Origin: Arthrobacter alpinus
Lineage (GTDB): Bacteria > Actinomycetota > Actinomycetes > Actinomycetales > Micrococcaceae
Assembly: GCF_001294625.1 (NCBI RefSeq)
Contig: NZ_CP012677.1
Location: forward strand, 2,666,001-2,730,000
Direction of reading: 5' to 3'
Length of the DNA stretch: 64,000 nt
This document shows, in pieces, positions 46,433 through 55,234 of the stretch. Each line of letters opens with the position of its first letter. Positions within the stretch are counted from its first letter, which is position 1. The position numbers were made by a program, and so were the translations under genes. Under the pieces are notes generated by a model that did not search any database, had not been told where the DNA came from, and saw only the letters and a program-made list of their open reading frames with translations.

Positions 46433-46900
46433 ATGGAACAGGCAACGTTGGGAAAGGCACTGGAATTGGAGCACCGGCAGATCGACGGCGGTATTGAGTC
46501 GTATCTGGCCGCCGCGGACGGCGAAGCTGCCGATCCGGCACCGCTGCGGACCGCACTCGCCGGATTGCGCCGCCACATTTACCTCGAAGAGCAATTCCTG
46601 TTCCCACCTTTACAGGCTGCAGGGCTCATGGGACCCATTTTCGTCATGCTGCGCGAACACGGCGCACTTTGGCGCGCCATGGACGCCGTTGAGGCGTTGC
46701 CGTCCAGCCCCTTAGGCACTACCGCCATCCGTGACGCCTGCACCGCCTTGCTGGCACTTCTTGACGCCCACAATTCCAAGGAAGAGCCCATCATCTACAC
46801 CCAGGCCGACAAGGTATTGGATGCCGCGGCAAGCGCCGAACTGCTGGACTTTCTGGCCCAGGGTACGGTACCGGATGGCTGGGTCTGCGCCGCGGTTTGA
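46433..46900 (+). CDS. hemerythrin domain protein
   Basis: 155-aa four-helix protein with di-iron ligands in order: H14, H48 and E52 (RRHIYLEEQF), H76 (LREHGALW), H113 and E117 (DAHNSKEEPI). Such proteins bind O2 or respond to NO and oxidative stress. The ATG at 46433 has AAGGAGG four bases upstream; the longer frame back to 46289 covers the end of the permease and is not coding. Confidence 0.88.
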   Translation: MEQATLGKALELEHRQIDGGIESYLAAADGEAADPAPLRTALAGLRRHIYLEEQFLFPPLQAAGLMGPIFVMLREHGALWRAMDAVEALPSSPLGTTAIRDACTALLALLDAHNSKEEPIIYTQADKVLDAAASAELLDFLAQGTVPDGWVCAAV

Positions 46901-46981
46901 CCCCGATTCCCGTCGCCAAGAAAACATAAATGTTCAGCATCTTCCCCACCAAACACCAGTCAGCGGTGTCAAAATGAGACC

Positions 46982-47722
46982 ATGGGAAACACGATGGATT
47001 TCACCGCTGCGGGCCAGCCGTTTCAGGCGTACCAGGCAGAACCCCCCGGGTTGGTCCGCGGCGCGGTGGTGGTGATCCATGAAATTTGGGGGCTCACCGA
47101 CCATGTCAAGGACATCGCCGACAGATTCGCCGCTGCCGGATACCTCGCCGTGGCACCAGACCTCATGGGCTTGGCCGGGCTGGATGCAACCTTGCTGGCT
47201 GAATTGGGAGCCGACCGCTCCGACCCGGCGAAACTCGCCTCCGTCCAGCCCAAAATCAGGGCTGCCACCGAACCCCTACGTTCCCCGAAGGCGGCTTTGG
47301 CGATCGAGGCGGGCACGGCTGCCGTGTTCAACTACCTGCAGTCAAGCGCCGAGGGGGCCGGAAGAACCGCCGTCGTCGGCTATTGTTTTGGCGGCACTTA
47401 TTCTTTTGCCCTGGCGGTCTCGGAACCCCTGCTCGCGGCGGCTGTACCGTATTATGGCCAAGCCAACTACTCGGTCCCTGAATTGGCGGACATCACCTGC
47501 CCAGTCCTTGCCTTCTACGGCGAGGAGGACCATGCGTTGACAGACGGCCTGCCGGATTTGATCGCCCGCATGCAAGAAGCGAAGGTGGACTTTAGATACA
47601 CGGTCTTCGCCGGCGCGGGGCACGCCTTTTTCAATGACACCAACCCCATGACGTACCGGGCGGAACCGGCCAGAATCGCATGGGAGGAGACGCTGGAATT
47701 CCTCGGCAAGGTATTGGCCTAG
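46982..47722 (+). CDS. dienelactone hydrolase family protein
   Basis: Alpha/beta hydrolase of 246 aa. The Cys-Asp-His triad is visible: C135 in VGYCFGG, D183 in YGEEDHALTD, and H214 in AGAGHAFFND. E34 in VIHEIWGL is the usual partner that activates the cysteine. Family members hydrolyse dienelactones in aromatic degradation, but no other catechol-pathway gene is nearby. An ATG at 46994 is an alternative start. Confidence 0.88.
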   Translation: MGNTMDFTAAGQPFQAYQAEPPGLVRGAVVVIHEIWGLTDHVKDIADRFAAAGYLAVAPDLMGLAGLDATLLAELGADRSDPAKLASVQPKIRAATEPLRSPKAALAIEAGTAAVFNYLQSSAEGAGRTAVVGYCFGGTYSFALAVSEPLLAAAVPYYGQANYSVPELADITCPVLAFYGEEDHALTDGLPDLIARMQEAKVDFRYTVFAGAGHAFFNDTNPMTYRAEPARIAWEETLEFLGKVLA

Positions 47723-47741
47723 GACCCCCGATGGGCGGAAG

Positions 47742-47767
47742 TTTCAGGGACGCTGGCGTGCCTGAAA
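47742..47767 (+). terminator. hairpin after the dienelactone hydrolase gene
   Basis: TTTCAGG at 47742-47748 pairs with CCTGAAA at 47761-47767, extended by a further four pairs after one mismatch. It lies 20 bases past the stop; no U-tract follows. Confidence 0.45.
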
Positions 47768-48006
47768 GCAGTTCAAGGTTGCCGCGATCTGAACAAGGAA
47801 ATCATCCACCGCGTCGTGAGTTTGGCGAGCAAATCCCGCGGGACTGCCCACGTGCAAGACATTGGCCACGCCACCGCCGTGGAGTTTGCAGCCTCAGTTG
47901 TGTGCCCGCTCAAGAGCTGAAAGGGGCTCGGTGCGTTACTGCACCGGCAGGCAACGCACCGCGCTAGGTGAAAGCACACCCGGACGACGCCGTGCGCCGC
48001 TTTCGC
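47768..48006. other. gene-free stretch
   Basis: No recognisable gene between the hydrolase and the penicillin-binding protein (gap of 317 bases in all), apart from hairpins at each end. Confidence 0.5.
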
Positions 48007-48036
48007 CCGCAGCTGCGCGCTAACGCCTAGCTGCGG
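48007..48036 (-). terminator. hairpin after the PBP gene
   Basis: CCGCAGCT at 48007-48014 pairs with AGCTGCGG at 48029-48036 four bases beyond the PBP stop. There is no U-tract. Confidence 0.4.
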
Positions 48037-48039
48037 AAC

Positions 48040-50004
48040 CTAGCCGCCGGCGGCCGCTGCGAGCATGGCCCGTGCCAGGGGACCGCCGGTTACGGCACCC
48101 AGGTCCCCGTCCTCAACAAATACCGCAACGGCAATGTCACCTTGGGCGGCGATCACCCAGGAGTGTGTACGCGGCGGGGTATCGGTGCCGTACTCGGCGG
48201 TGCCAGTCTTGCCGATCGCGGCAGTGCCTGACAGGTCGGCGAGGATTCCCAGGTAGCCGTCGGTCACCACTGCGCGCATCATGGTGCGAAGATCGCCGGC
48301 TTCCTTCTCCGTCAGCGGGGCACCCCCGGCAGGTGTGGCCTTGCCGTCGCGACCGTCCACCAGTTGCGGAACCACCGTGGTGCCCTTGACCACCGAGGCC
48401 ATCAGGGTCGCCATGGCCAAGGGTGAAACCTGCACCTTACCCTGCCCGATCATGGAGGCTGCGTGCTCGGTTCCGGCGGAGTCCCGAGGCACGGCTCCGG
48501 TGAACGCGTCAAGGCCCAAGTCATTGGTCAAGCCGATTCCGAGGGCACCGGCCGCGTCCGCTAGCTTGTCCTGCGCCAATTTATCGAACTGCGAAACAAA
48601 GGCCGTGTTGCACGAGTGCGCCACGGCCGTGGTCAGCGTGATCTCACCCGTGGCCGACGCCGCATAGCCCGGGGCGTTGAAGAACTTCTTGCCGTCGGCG
48701 GTGAACTCCGGGGTGCAGCTGACGGTTGAGGTGGGGTTCATGCCCAGCCGGAACAGGCCCAGCGATGTGGCGATCTTGAACGTGGATCCGGGCGCATACT
48801 GGCCCAGGAACGCAGTGTTGTAGCCGTTGCTGTCGGGCCCGTTGGCCGAGGCCAGGATGGCGCCGGTGGATGGGCGCAACACCACGATCGAACTCGGCGT
48901 CTTGACCCCGGCCAAGGAGTCCTCGGCGGCCGTCTGCAAGGTCGGCACCAATGTGGTCTTCAGATCCTGGCCGTTGACGGGCGCCTCTGAGAACAGGATG
49001 CGCGGCGGTGCGGGATTAGCAACAGGTGACGTCCCGGCGTCGGCCGTGCCAGCGCTGGGGCTGGCACTGGGGGAAGCGGTGGATGCGGCGGGGGCCGCCG
49101 TGGCCACGACGGTGACCCCGGGAGTGCCGGCGAGCTGGGCGTCGAAGGCGGCCTGCAGCCCACTGGCGCCCACGGTTTGCCCGGCAACCACCTGTCCCTT
49201 GGACTTTTCAATGTCTTCGGCGCTGGCCTCACGGACGGTGCCGAGAATGGCCTGGGCGAAGGACCTCGACGGCGCCAGCGGCAGGGTTCCGGGGGTCGCA
49301 AGGAAGCCCTTGATGCCCGTCAACGCGGCCTGATCCAGCGCGTCAAAAGCCTCCACACGCAAGGTGATGGCATCGACGAACGCTACCGGCCCATACGCCT
49401 TGACCTTGGCAAGGTACCCGGCCGTGTCAATGCCGACCACGGCGGCTAGGGCGTTCGCTGACGCCTCCGCTTCGGCGTCGCTGAGGCCAGCCTTGTTGAT
49501 TCCCACGGTCTTGACGGGTCGGTCCTTGACGATCGCTTCACCGTCCGCGGCCAGGATGCTGGCCCGTTGCCCGTACATGGTCTCGATCGCCAGACGCTCA
49601 CCGGCCTTCAGGCTTGGCTCAAGCATTTCGGGGGTCCACGTGACGGTCCAGGCATCGCCGTCGCGCTTCATGTCGGCCCCGGTTTTGTAGGTCCACGGCT
49701 TGGCCAGTTTGGGAATGTTCCACGCGTAGTTCAGGGAAACCCTTACAGTGTCACCATCACCGGGCACCACACTGTCAACACTCACCTGGGGCCACACCGG
49801 GTCGATGCCCTTGGAAAGCTCGCTCAGTTCCTTTTGAACCTCAGCCCCCGGCTTGTCGAAGACGATTTCGCCGACGGTGTGGGAGGCAAGGGCTGCTGCG
49901 AGCGCCTTAGCCGTTGTACTCCCGTCATCCTTGACAGGCGAACACGCGGTGCCCGTAAAGACGAGGGCAAGGACAACGAGCAAAGCTGAGGTGCGGCGAA
50001 TCAT
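48040..50004 (-). CDS. lipoprotein penicillin-binding protein (class B-type transpeptidase)
   Basis: 654 aa from the ATG at 50004 (GGGAGCCC upstream). A lipoprotein signal ends in FTGTAC with C21. A MecA-like NTF2 domain (about 25-140) is followed by a dimerisation domain (150-300), a Ser/Pro/Ala linker (305-330) and the transpeptidase domain. Catalytic motifs are S407-T-F-K410, S464-C-N466 and K599-T-G601. It cross-links peptidoglycan outside the membrane. The lipid anchor in place of a transmembrane helix is typical of the actinobacterial group with an NTF2 domain. Confidence 0.9.
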   Translation of the reverse strand: MIRRTSALLVVLALVFTGTACSPVKDDGSTTAKALAAALASHTVGEIVFDKPGAEVQKELSELSKGIDPVWPQVSVDSVVPGDGDTVRVSLNYAWNIPKLAKPWTYKTGADMKRDGDAWTVTWTPEMLEPSLKAGERLAIETMYGQRASILAADGEAIVKDRPVKTVGINKAGLSDAEAEASANALAAVVGIDTAGYLAKVKAYGPVAFVDAITLRVEAFDALDQAALTGIKGFLATPGTLPLAPSRSFAQAILGTVREASAEDIEKSKGQVVAGQTVGASGLQAAFDAQLAGTPGVTVVATAAPAASTASPSASPSAGTADAGTSPVANPAPPRILFSEAPVNGQDLKTTLVPTLQTAAEDSLAGVKTPSSIVVLRPSTGAILASANGPDSNGYNTAFLGQYAPGSTFKIATSLGLFRLGMNPTSTVSCTPEFTADGKKFFNAPGYAASATGEITLTTAVAHSCNTAFVSQFDKLAQDKLADAAGALGIGLTNDLGLDAFTGAVPRDSAGTEHAASMIGQGKVQVSPLAMATLMASVVKGTTVVPQLVDGRDGKATPAGGAPLTEKEAGDLRTMMRAVVTDGYLGILADLSGTAAIGKTGTAEYGTDTPPRTHSWVIAAQGDIAVAVFVEDGDLGAVTGGPLARAMLAAAAGG

Positions 50005-50089
50005 GGGCTCCCTGACGTAGATATGCAACCCAGCCTACCTATGCCGAACCCCTATCACCGCGCATCGCACAGGCACGGCACCCAACCAA

Positions 50090-50135
50090 CCAAAAGTGCC
50101 GCCGTCGCCCGTTCCTGCGGGACTGCGGCGGCACT
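50090..50135 (-). terminator. intrinsic terminator of the DUF4234 gene
   Basis: AGTGCCGCCG at 50095-50104 and CGGCGGCACT at 50126-50135 form a ten-pair stem, followed on the minus strand by TTTT. It lies just past the DUF4234 stop. Confidence 0.7.
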
Positions 50136-50158
50136 CGTGAAAACACGGCGCAGGCCGG

Positions 50159-50485
50159 TTATGAAACGCCCTGCAACTCGGCCTTCACGGCGACGGTGGT
50201 ATTGAAGGTGTTCTGTACGATGGCCCCACCAATGGAACCCAGGAGCAGGACCAGCAGGAATGAGCTGACTTTGCTCAGACCGTTCTTTGTCACACGCTCC
50301 ACACCGCTGGAGTTCTCCCACAACCACCAAATGTTGACGATGGGGACAATGACGAGCCACGCCGTGGGGATCTGGGCACCCAGCTGGTTCATCTCATTCT
50401 TGGTCTTGACGTACCAAACGATCTGGTAGATACCGAACGTGATCAGGGGCAAAAGCAGGACTGCTAAGGGACTGCGCTTCTTCAA
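50159..50485 (-). CDS. DUF4234 membrane protein
   Basis: 108 aa from a TTG at 50485 that has GAGGAG six bases upstream. This gives the family N-terminus KKRSPLAVLLLPLITFGIYQ followed by WYVKTKNEMN. Three hydrophobic segments are seen. The ATG at 50539 is not supported by a ribosome site. Function unknown. Confidence 0.75.
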   Translation of the reverse strand: MKKRSPLAVLLLPLITFGIYQIVWYVKTKNEMNQLGAQIPTAWLVIVPIVNIWWLWENSSGVERVTKNGLSKVSSFLLVLLLGSIGGAIVQNTFNTTVAVKAELQGVS

Positions 50486-50592
50486 GTAAATCTCCTCAAT
50501 TGCGAATAATGACCCCTTATGATCCTGGTCCCGGAGCATCTAAATCCTGTACTTTCATATGTTACGGCGGACCGTAGCTAGTGGGACGGGGG

Positions 50593-52179
50593 CTACCCGC
50601 CGCGAACCTCCACGATGCCGGGCTTCTCTGCATTGAACACGAGGCGGCGGTTGGCGATCTTGTCGGTAAAGAAACGGTCATGGCTGACCACCAGGACTGC
50701 GCCGGGGAAGTGCAGCAGGGCCCGTTCCATGACCTGGGTGCTAGACATGTCCAGGTGGTTGGTGGGCTCATCGAGCACCAGCACGGAGGCCCCGGACAGC
50801 AGACACTGGGCCATGGCAACGCGGGCGCGCTGGCCTCCGGAGAGGTTGCCGATCCGCTGCTTCAGGTCTGCCTCGGAGAATTGGAACATGGCCAGGAAGC
50901 GGTTCACCGATTTCTTGGTGGCGGTCAGGGCCAGGCTGTCGGGCATGGCGTTGACGGCGTGCGTAACGGTGTCCTCCGGATCGAGTTCGTCCAGAACCTG
51001 GTTGTAGGAGACCAGCCCGCCGCCTTTGGCCCAGGTGACATAGCCGGAATCGGCGGGCTCCTCCCCCGTTAGTGCGCGCAGCAACGTCGACTTTCCCGAG
51101 CCGTTGGAGCCCAGGACCACAATCCTGTTGCCGCGGCGAATCTCAAAGCTGAGGTCGCTGAACAGTGTCCGGTCCCCATAGGATTTGGTGAGCGACTCCA
51201 CCCGGCACAACACGTCCTTCACGTGCAGGCCGCCGTAGATCTCGGTGATGATCTTATCTACGGGACGCGGTGCACGGGACTTTTTGATCTTGGACAGCTT
51301 GGAGTCCAGGCCCTTCGTTGCCGCCTTGGCAGCCTCGCGCCGGTCGGAGATGCCTTCGGCCTCGAACGCCAACAGCTCGGATTCGTGCATGAACTGGCTT
51401 TCTAGGGTCTTGAGCCGGAACTGCTTGGCCACCACAAAGTCGGCAAAGTTGCCCGGGTATTCGTGCAGGTGGAAGTTCTCCAGTTCGATGATGCGTGTGA
51501 CTACGGCGTCCAGGAACTTCCGATCGTGCGAGACGATGATCGCCGCGCCCTTGAAGTTCTTGAACCAGCCCTCCAACCACTCCACACCGGCCACGTCGAG
51601 GTAGTTGGTGGGTTCATCGAGCAGCAGCACGTCGGGGGCTTCGAGCAGGATCTTGGCCAGGGCGGCACGGTTGCGCCAGCCACCTGAGAGTTCGTCGATG
51701 GCGCAGACGCGATGGGCGTCGTTGAAGCCCAGCGTGGTCAGGACCTTGTCGATGTTGCGCTGGTAGTCCCAGCCGTCCAGCCTGTCCATGTCGGCAAAGA
51801 GCTCTGACTGCCGGTGGATGAGGCGGTCCAGTTCGGCCTCGGGCTGCTCGACGGCGAGCGCGGCGTCGATCCCGGCCAGCTCCGCCTCAAGCTCCAAGAC
51901 GTGGGCAAACACCTCTTCGAGCACCTCAAGGATGGTGGAGGCGCCGTTCAGCTCGGAGAACTGGGAGAAGTAGCCAATCTTGGTGCCAAGTTCCACACTG
52001 ACGGTGCCGGTGTCCGGCTCCACCTGGTCCAGCACCAGCTTCAGCAGGGTCGACTTTCCGGAGCCATTCTTGCCAATCATGCCCACCCGGTCGCCGGCTT
52101 CCAGCTTGAAGAACGCCTCGCGCAGCACCTGGACCTTGTCGAAGCGCACGCTGACATCGTTCAAACGGATCAAGCTCAT
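50593..52179 (-). CDS. ABC-F family ATPase
   Basis: 528-aa soluble protein with two ABC cassettes and no membrane domain. Cassette 1 has GMIGKNGSGKST, LSGGWRNRAALAKIL and LLLDEPTNYLD. The linker is charged (about residues 240-320). Cassette 2 has VVLGSNGSGKST, LSGGQRARVAMAQCL and LVLDEPTNHLD. ABC-F proteins act on the ribosome, relieving stalling or protecting from antibiotics. Which subgroup this is cannot be decided by eye. Confidence 0.9.
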   Translation of the reverse strand: MSLIRLNDVSVRFDKVQVLREAFFKLEAGDRVGMIGKNGSGKSTLLKLVLDQVEPDTGTVSVELGTKIGYFSQFSELNGASTILEVLEEVFAHVLELEAELAGIDAALAVEQPEAELDRLIHRQSELFADMDRLDGWDYQRNIDKVLTTLGFNDAHRVCAIDELSGGWRNRAALAKILLEAPDVLLLDEPTNYLDVAGVEWLEGWFKNFKGAAIIVSHDRKFLDAVVTRIIELENFHLHEYPGNFADFVVAKQFRLKTLESQFMHESELLAFEAEGISDRREAAKAATKGLDSKLSKIKKSRAPRPVDKIITEIYGGLHVKDVLCRVESLTKSYGDRTLFSDLSFEIRRGNRIVVLGSNGSGKSTLLRALTGEEPADSGYVTWAKGGGLVSYNQVLDELDPEDTVTHAVNAMPDSLALTATKKSVNRFLAMFQFSEADLKQRIGNLSGGQRARVAMAQCLLSGASVLVLDEPTNHLDMSSTQVMERALLHFPGAVLVVSHDRFFTDKIANRRLVFNAEKPGIVEVRGG

Positions 52180-52403
52180 GGGTGTGGTCCTCTAATTGCA
52201 AACGGTGGGGGGCGGAAAACACCCCTCTCCACTTTACCGTCCAGACCGTCCAGGTGCACCGACACTCCCACGACGTCGGTACTCACCGGTCTTGTCCGGT
52301 GCACGGGAGCGCTGTGCGCCGGCACGACGGCAGACTGTACGGTTGTGGGAAGTGAATGCAGCCGCGGACGAGGTGGCCGCCCGTTGAATGGATAGATGAA
52401 TAC

Positions 52404-53390
52404 ATGAGTGCGCAAATTCGCATGGGCATTGCCGGTTACGGAAACCTGGGGCGCGGGGTGGAGGCGGCGATTGCCAAGAACGCGGACATGGAACTGGTGG
52501 GCATCTATTCACGCCGCGACCCCTCTTCCGTGGTGCCGCTGGGCCAGGACACACCCGTTTACTCCATGGATGCCTTGGCGGCCCACACGAATGACATAGA
52601 CGTGCTGATCCTGTGTGGCGGATCCAAGTCGGACCTGCCCGATCAGGGCCCGGCGCTGGCTGCCATGTTCAACACGGTGGACAGCTTTGACACGCACGCG
52701 CGGATCCCGGAGTACTTTGCCGCCGTGGATGCCCCCGCCCTCGCCTCCGGGAAGACGGCGCTGATCTCCGCGGGCTGGGACCCGGGCATGTTCTCCATAA
52801 ACCGCGTGTTCGGCGAGGCGCTGCTGCCCGACGGCGACACCTACACGTTTTGGGGCCGCGGCCTGAGCCAGGGCCACTCGGATGCGATCCGCCGCGTGGC
52901 CGGGGTAGCTGGCGGCGTCCAGTACACCATCCCTTCAGAGACGGCTATTGACGAGGTCCGCAGCGGCTCCCGCCCGGAGTTGACCACCCGCCAAAAGCAC
53001 ATCCGCGAGTGTTTCGTGGTGCTGAAGGAAGGCGCACGCGAGGATGCCGTGCGTGCCGAGATCGTTTCGATGCCGCACTACTTTGACCAATACGACACCA
53101 CGGTGGTTTTCATTACCGCCGCCGAGCTGGCCCGCGACCACAGCGCCATGCCCCACGGCGGCTTTGTCATCCGCAGCGGCAACACCACCGACGGGCACGC
53201 CCAAGTCATTGAGTATTCTCTGGCGCTGGGGAGCAACCCCGAGTTCACCTCCAGTGTATTGGTGGCCTACGCCCGCGCCGTGCACCGCATGAATGCAGCA
53301 GGCCAGTTCGGCGCCAAGACCGTGTTCGACGTCGCCCCGGGCCTGCTCTCGCCAAAGTCGGCTGCGGAGTTGCGGGCCGAGCTGCTCTAA
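52404..53390 (+). CDS. ddh: meso-diaminopimelate D-dehydrogenase
   Basis: NADP-dependent enzyme of the one-step dehydrogenase branch of lysine biosynthesis, converting tetrahydrodipicolinate to meso-DAP. 328 aa from the ATG at 52404. Cofactor loop GIAGYGNLGRG, then VGIYSRRDPS, ILCGGSKSDLP, SAGWDPGMFSINRV and FWGRGLSQGHSDAIRRV, all characteristic. It stands alone, not in a lysine operon. Confidence 0.93.
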   Translation: MSAQIRMGIAGYGNLGRGVEAAIAKNADMELVGIYSRRDPSSVVPLGQDTPVYSMDALAAHTNDIDVLILCGGSKSDLPDQGPALAAMFNTVDSFDTHARIPEYFAAVDAPALASGKTALISAGWDPGMFSINRVFGEALLPDGDTYTFWGRGLSQGHSDAIRRVAGVAGGVQYTIPSETAIDEVRSGSRPELTTRQKHIRECFVVLKEGAREDAVRAEIVSMPHYFDQYDTTVVFITAAELARDHSAMPHGGFVIRSGNTTDGHAQVIEYSLALGSNPEFTSSVLVAYARAVHRMNAAGQFGAKTVFDVAPGLLSPKSAAELRAELL

Positions 53391-53497
53391 ACACCCACCC
53401 CTAGAATTCAAGAGGCCGGTGGAATAAGTGCGTCACATAATTTCGGTGGGCGGGCCGAGCTGACCGATGCTTCATTCGGTTTGTCTGCCGTAGGTTG

Positions 53498-53503
53498 TAT
53501 GGT
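53498..53503 (+). promoter_or_regulatory. -10 element for the TerD/GIY-YIG cassette
   Basis: TATGGT is followed by six bases and the ATG at 53510; no Shine-Dalgarno is present, so a leaderless transcript is likely. A TTCGGT at 53475-53480 is a weak -35. Confidence 0.4.
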
Positions 53504-53509
53504 CATTTC

Positions 53510-55234
53510 ATGTCTCACGTATCGTTGCCCAAAGGGGCAAATACTGTAATATCGGCGCCGCTTGACGCTGCACTTCAGCTGACACTTCGCTGGAGTGCAC
53601 CGTCTTCAACAGAAGAGCTTGACCTGTTCATGTTGCTGCTCGATGCCAGCGGCCAGGTCTCAGCAAACTCGGACATCGTCTTCTACAACCAGCCCAACTA
53701 CTCTGCAGGTGCTGCAAGGTACCTTGGCCGGGACGACTCCGGGTTCGGCCACGCCCACAGGGTGGAGCTAACCTTGGGGCGCCTTCCGGATTCCGTGCAC
53801 ACCGTTGCCATCGCTGCATCTTTGGATTCCGCCGACTCCCGGCTAGGGGCACTGTCGTCCCTCGATTTGGTCATGACGAGTGACTTCGGCACTTTGTGCG
53901 CCATCAGCAGCGAGGGACTCACCAATGAGCGCGTCGCCGTGGTTGCAGAACTCTACCGCCGCAACGACGACTGGAAAATCCGTTCGGTATCCCAAGGATG
54001 GAACGGAGGCCTCCCTGAGCTACTCACCCACTATGGGGCGGTTCTCGACGAACCCCAGAACCTGCAAAACCCCGGACCGGCTGACTCCGGCAAAACCACG
54101 CCGGGTGCAACTCCAGGACCTGACGCGGCAAAGTTGTTCCGCCTCCAGGACCTGGAACACCGCATCCGCGAACGTGAAGCAGTTCTCGCTGAGCTGGAAT
54201 CCCGCATCATCGAAACGCGTGAGATCAACCTCTTGCAGGACCTTGGCATCTACGATTTTTCACACCCGCTTGAGGACGCCGTCCAGTACAAGGAGCACCT
54301 GTCACAGCTCAGGACTTCGCTGAAGGTACTGGTCAAAGAACGTGCCGTTACGGGCGCCACCAATTGGGCTGTTAACGGGAACCTCGCCAAAGGCGCCCAA
54401 ATGGTGAAGGAACAATGCCAGCTGATGCTCAGGGCCTACAACGCAGAGGCTGACAACTGTGTACGAACCGTACGGGCGTATTCGTTCGATGCCAACGTGG
54501 CCCGCCTCGAACGGTCCAAGAGCGCCATCGAGAAGCTCGGCAAAAGCATGGCCATTCAAATTACCGACGAATACCACCAGCTGCGCTTGGACGAGTTAAA
54601 ACTCACGGCTGATTACCATGTGAAAGTGGCAAACGAACGCGAGACGCAGCGTGCTTTGCGGGAAGAAGCGCGCGAACAAGAAAAGGTCGAAAAGGAACTG
54701 CAAAAGGCCCGCCAGAAGATTGAACTTGAGCGCAGCAAATACCAGGCGGCGCTGGCCATCGCCATTGAGAACGGCGACCCCGAGGCCATCGCCAACATGC
54801 AAAAATTTGTTGAGGGAGCGGAAGCCAAGCTGCAGGACATCGAAAACCGCCAAGCCAACGTCCGCACCGGTTACGTCTATGTCATCTCCAATCTCGGTGC
54901 GTTCGGGGACCGCATCGTGAAAATCGGCATGACCCGAAGGTTGGAGCCCACGGAACGCATACGCGAACTGAGCGGTGCAGGAGTTCCCTTTCTGTATGAC
55001 ATCCATGTGCTCTTCTTCAGCGAAGACGCTGCTGCCCTCGAAGCGCAGTTGCACCGCGAATTCGATGCCCGTCGGGTAAATAAGGTAAACCTGCGGCGTG
55101 AGTTCTTCTTTGCCACACCGGCTGAGGTCAAAGAAGCCGTGACCCGTCTCGTGGGTGTCACGACGTTGGAATTCAAGGAAGAATCAGAAGCAAGCGAATT
55201 CAGGCTGAGTCTGTCACTGTCGAAAGGCAAATAA
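53510..55234 (+). CDS. TerD-DUF4041-GIY-YIG (T5orf172) fusion protein
   Basis: 574 aa with three parts. Residues 1-180 form a TerD-like beta-sandwich (VSLPKGANTVI, LTLRWSAPSST, ELDLFMLLLDASGQ, SDIVFYNQPN, then VAELYRRNDDWKIRSVSQGW); the calcium-binding Asp triad of TerD looks incomplete. Residues 210-450 form a long DUF4041-type coiled coil (LGIYDFSHPLEDAVQYKEHL, NWAVNGNLAKGAQM). Residues 452-555 form a T5orf172/MUG113 GIY-YIG nuclease domain (GYVYVISN, KIGMTRRLEPTERIREL, EAQLHREF). The stop overlaps the next start as TAATG. A stress-sensing or antiviral nuclease is inferred from the parts. Confidence 0.85.
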   Translation: MSHVSLPKGANTVISAPLDAALQLTLRWSAPSSTEELDLFMLLLDASGQVSANSDIVFYNQPNYSAGAARYLGRDDSGFGHAHRVELTLGRLPDSVHTVAIAASLDSADSRLGALSSLDLVMTSDFGTLCAISSEGLTNERVAVVAELYRRNDDWKIRSVSQGWNGGLPELLTHYGAVLDEPQNLQNPGPADSGKTTPGATPGPDAAKLFRLQDLEHRIREREAVLAELESRIIETREINLLQDLGIYDFSHPLEDAVQYKEHLSQLRTSLKVLVKERAVTGATNWAVNGNLAKGAQMVKEQCQLMLRAYNAEADNCVRTVRAYSFDANVARLERSKSAIEKLGKSMAIQITDEYHQLRLDELKLTADYHVKVANERETQRALREEAREQEKVEKELQKARQKIELERSKYQAALAIAIENGDPEAIANMQKFVEGAEAKLQDIENRQANVRTGYVYVISNLGAFGDRIVKIGMTRRLEPTERIRELSGAGVPFLYDIHVLFFSEDAAALEAQLHREFDARRVNKVNLRREFFFATPAEVKEAVTRLVGVTTLEFKEESEASEFRLSLSLSKGK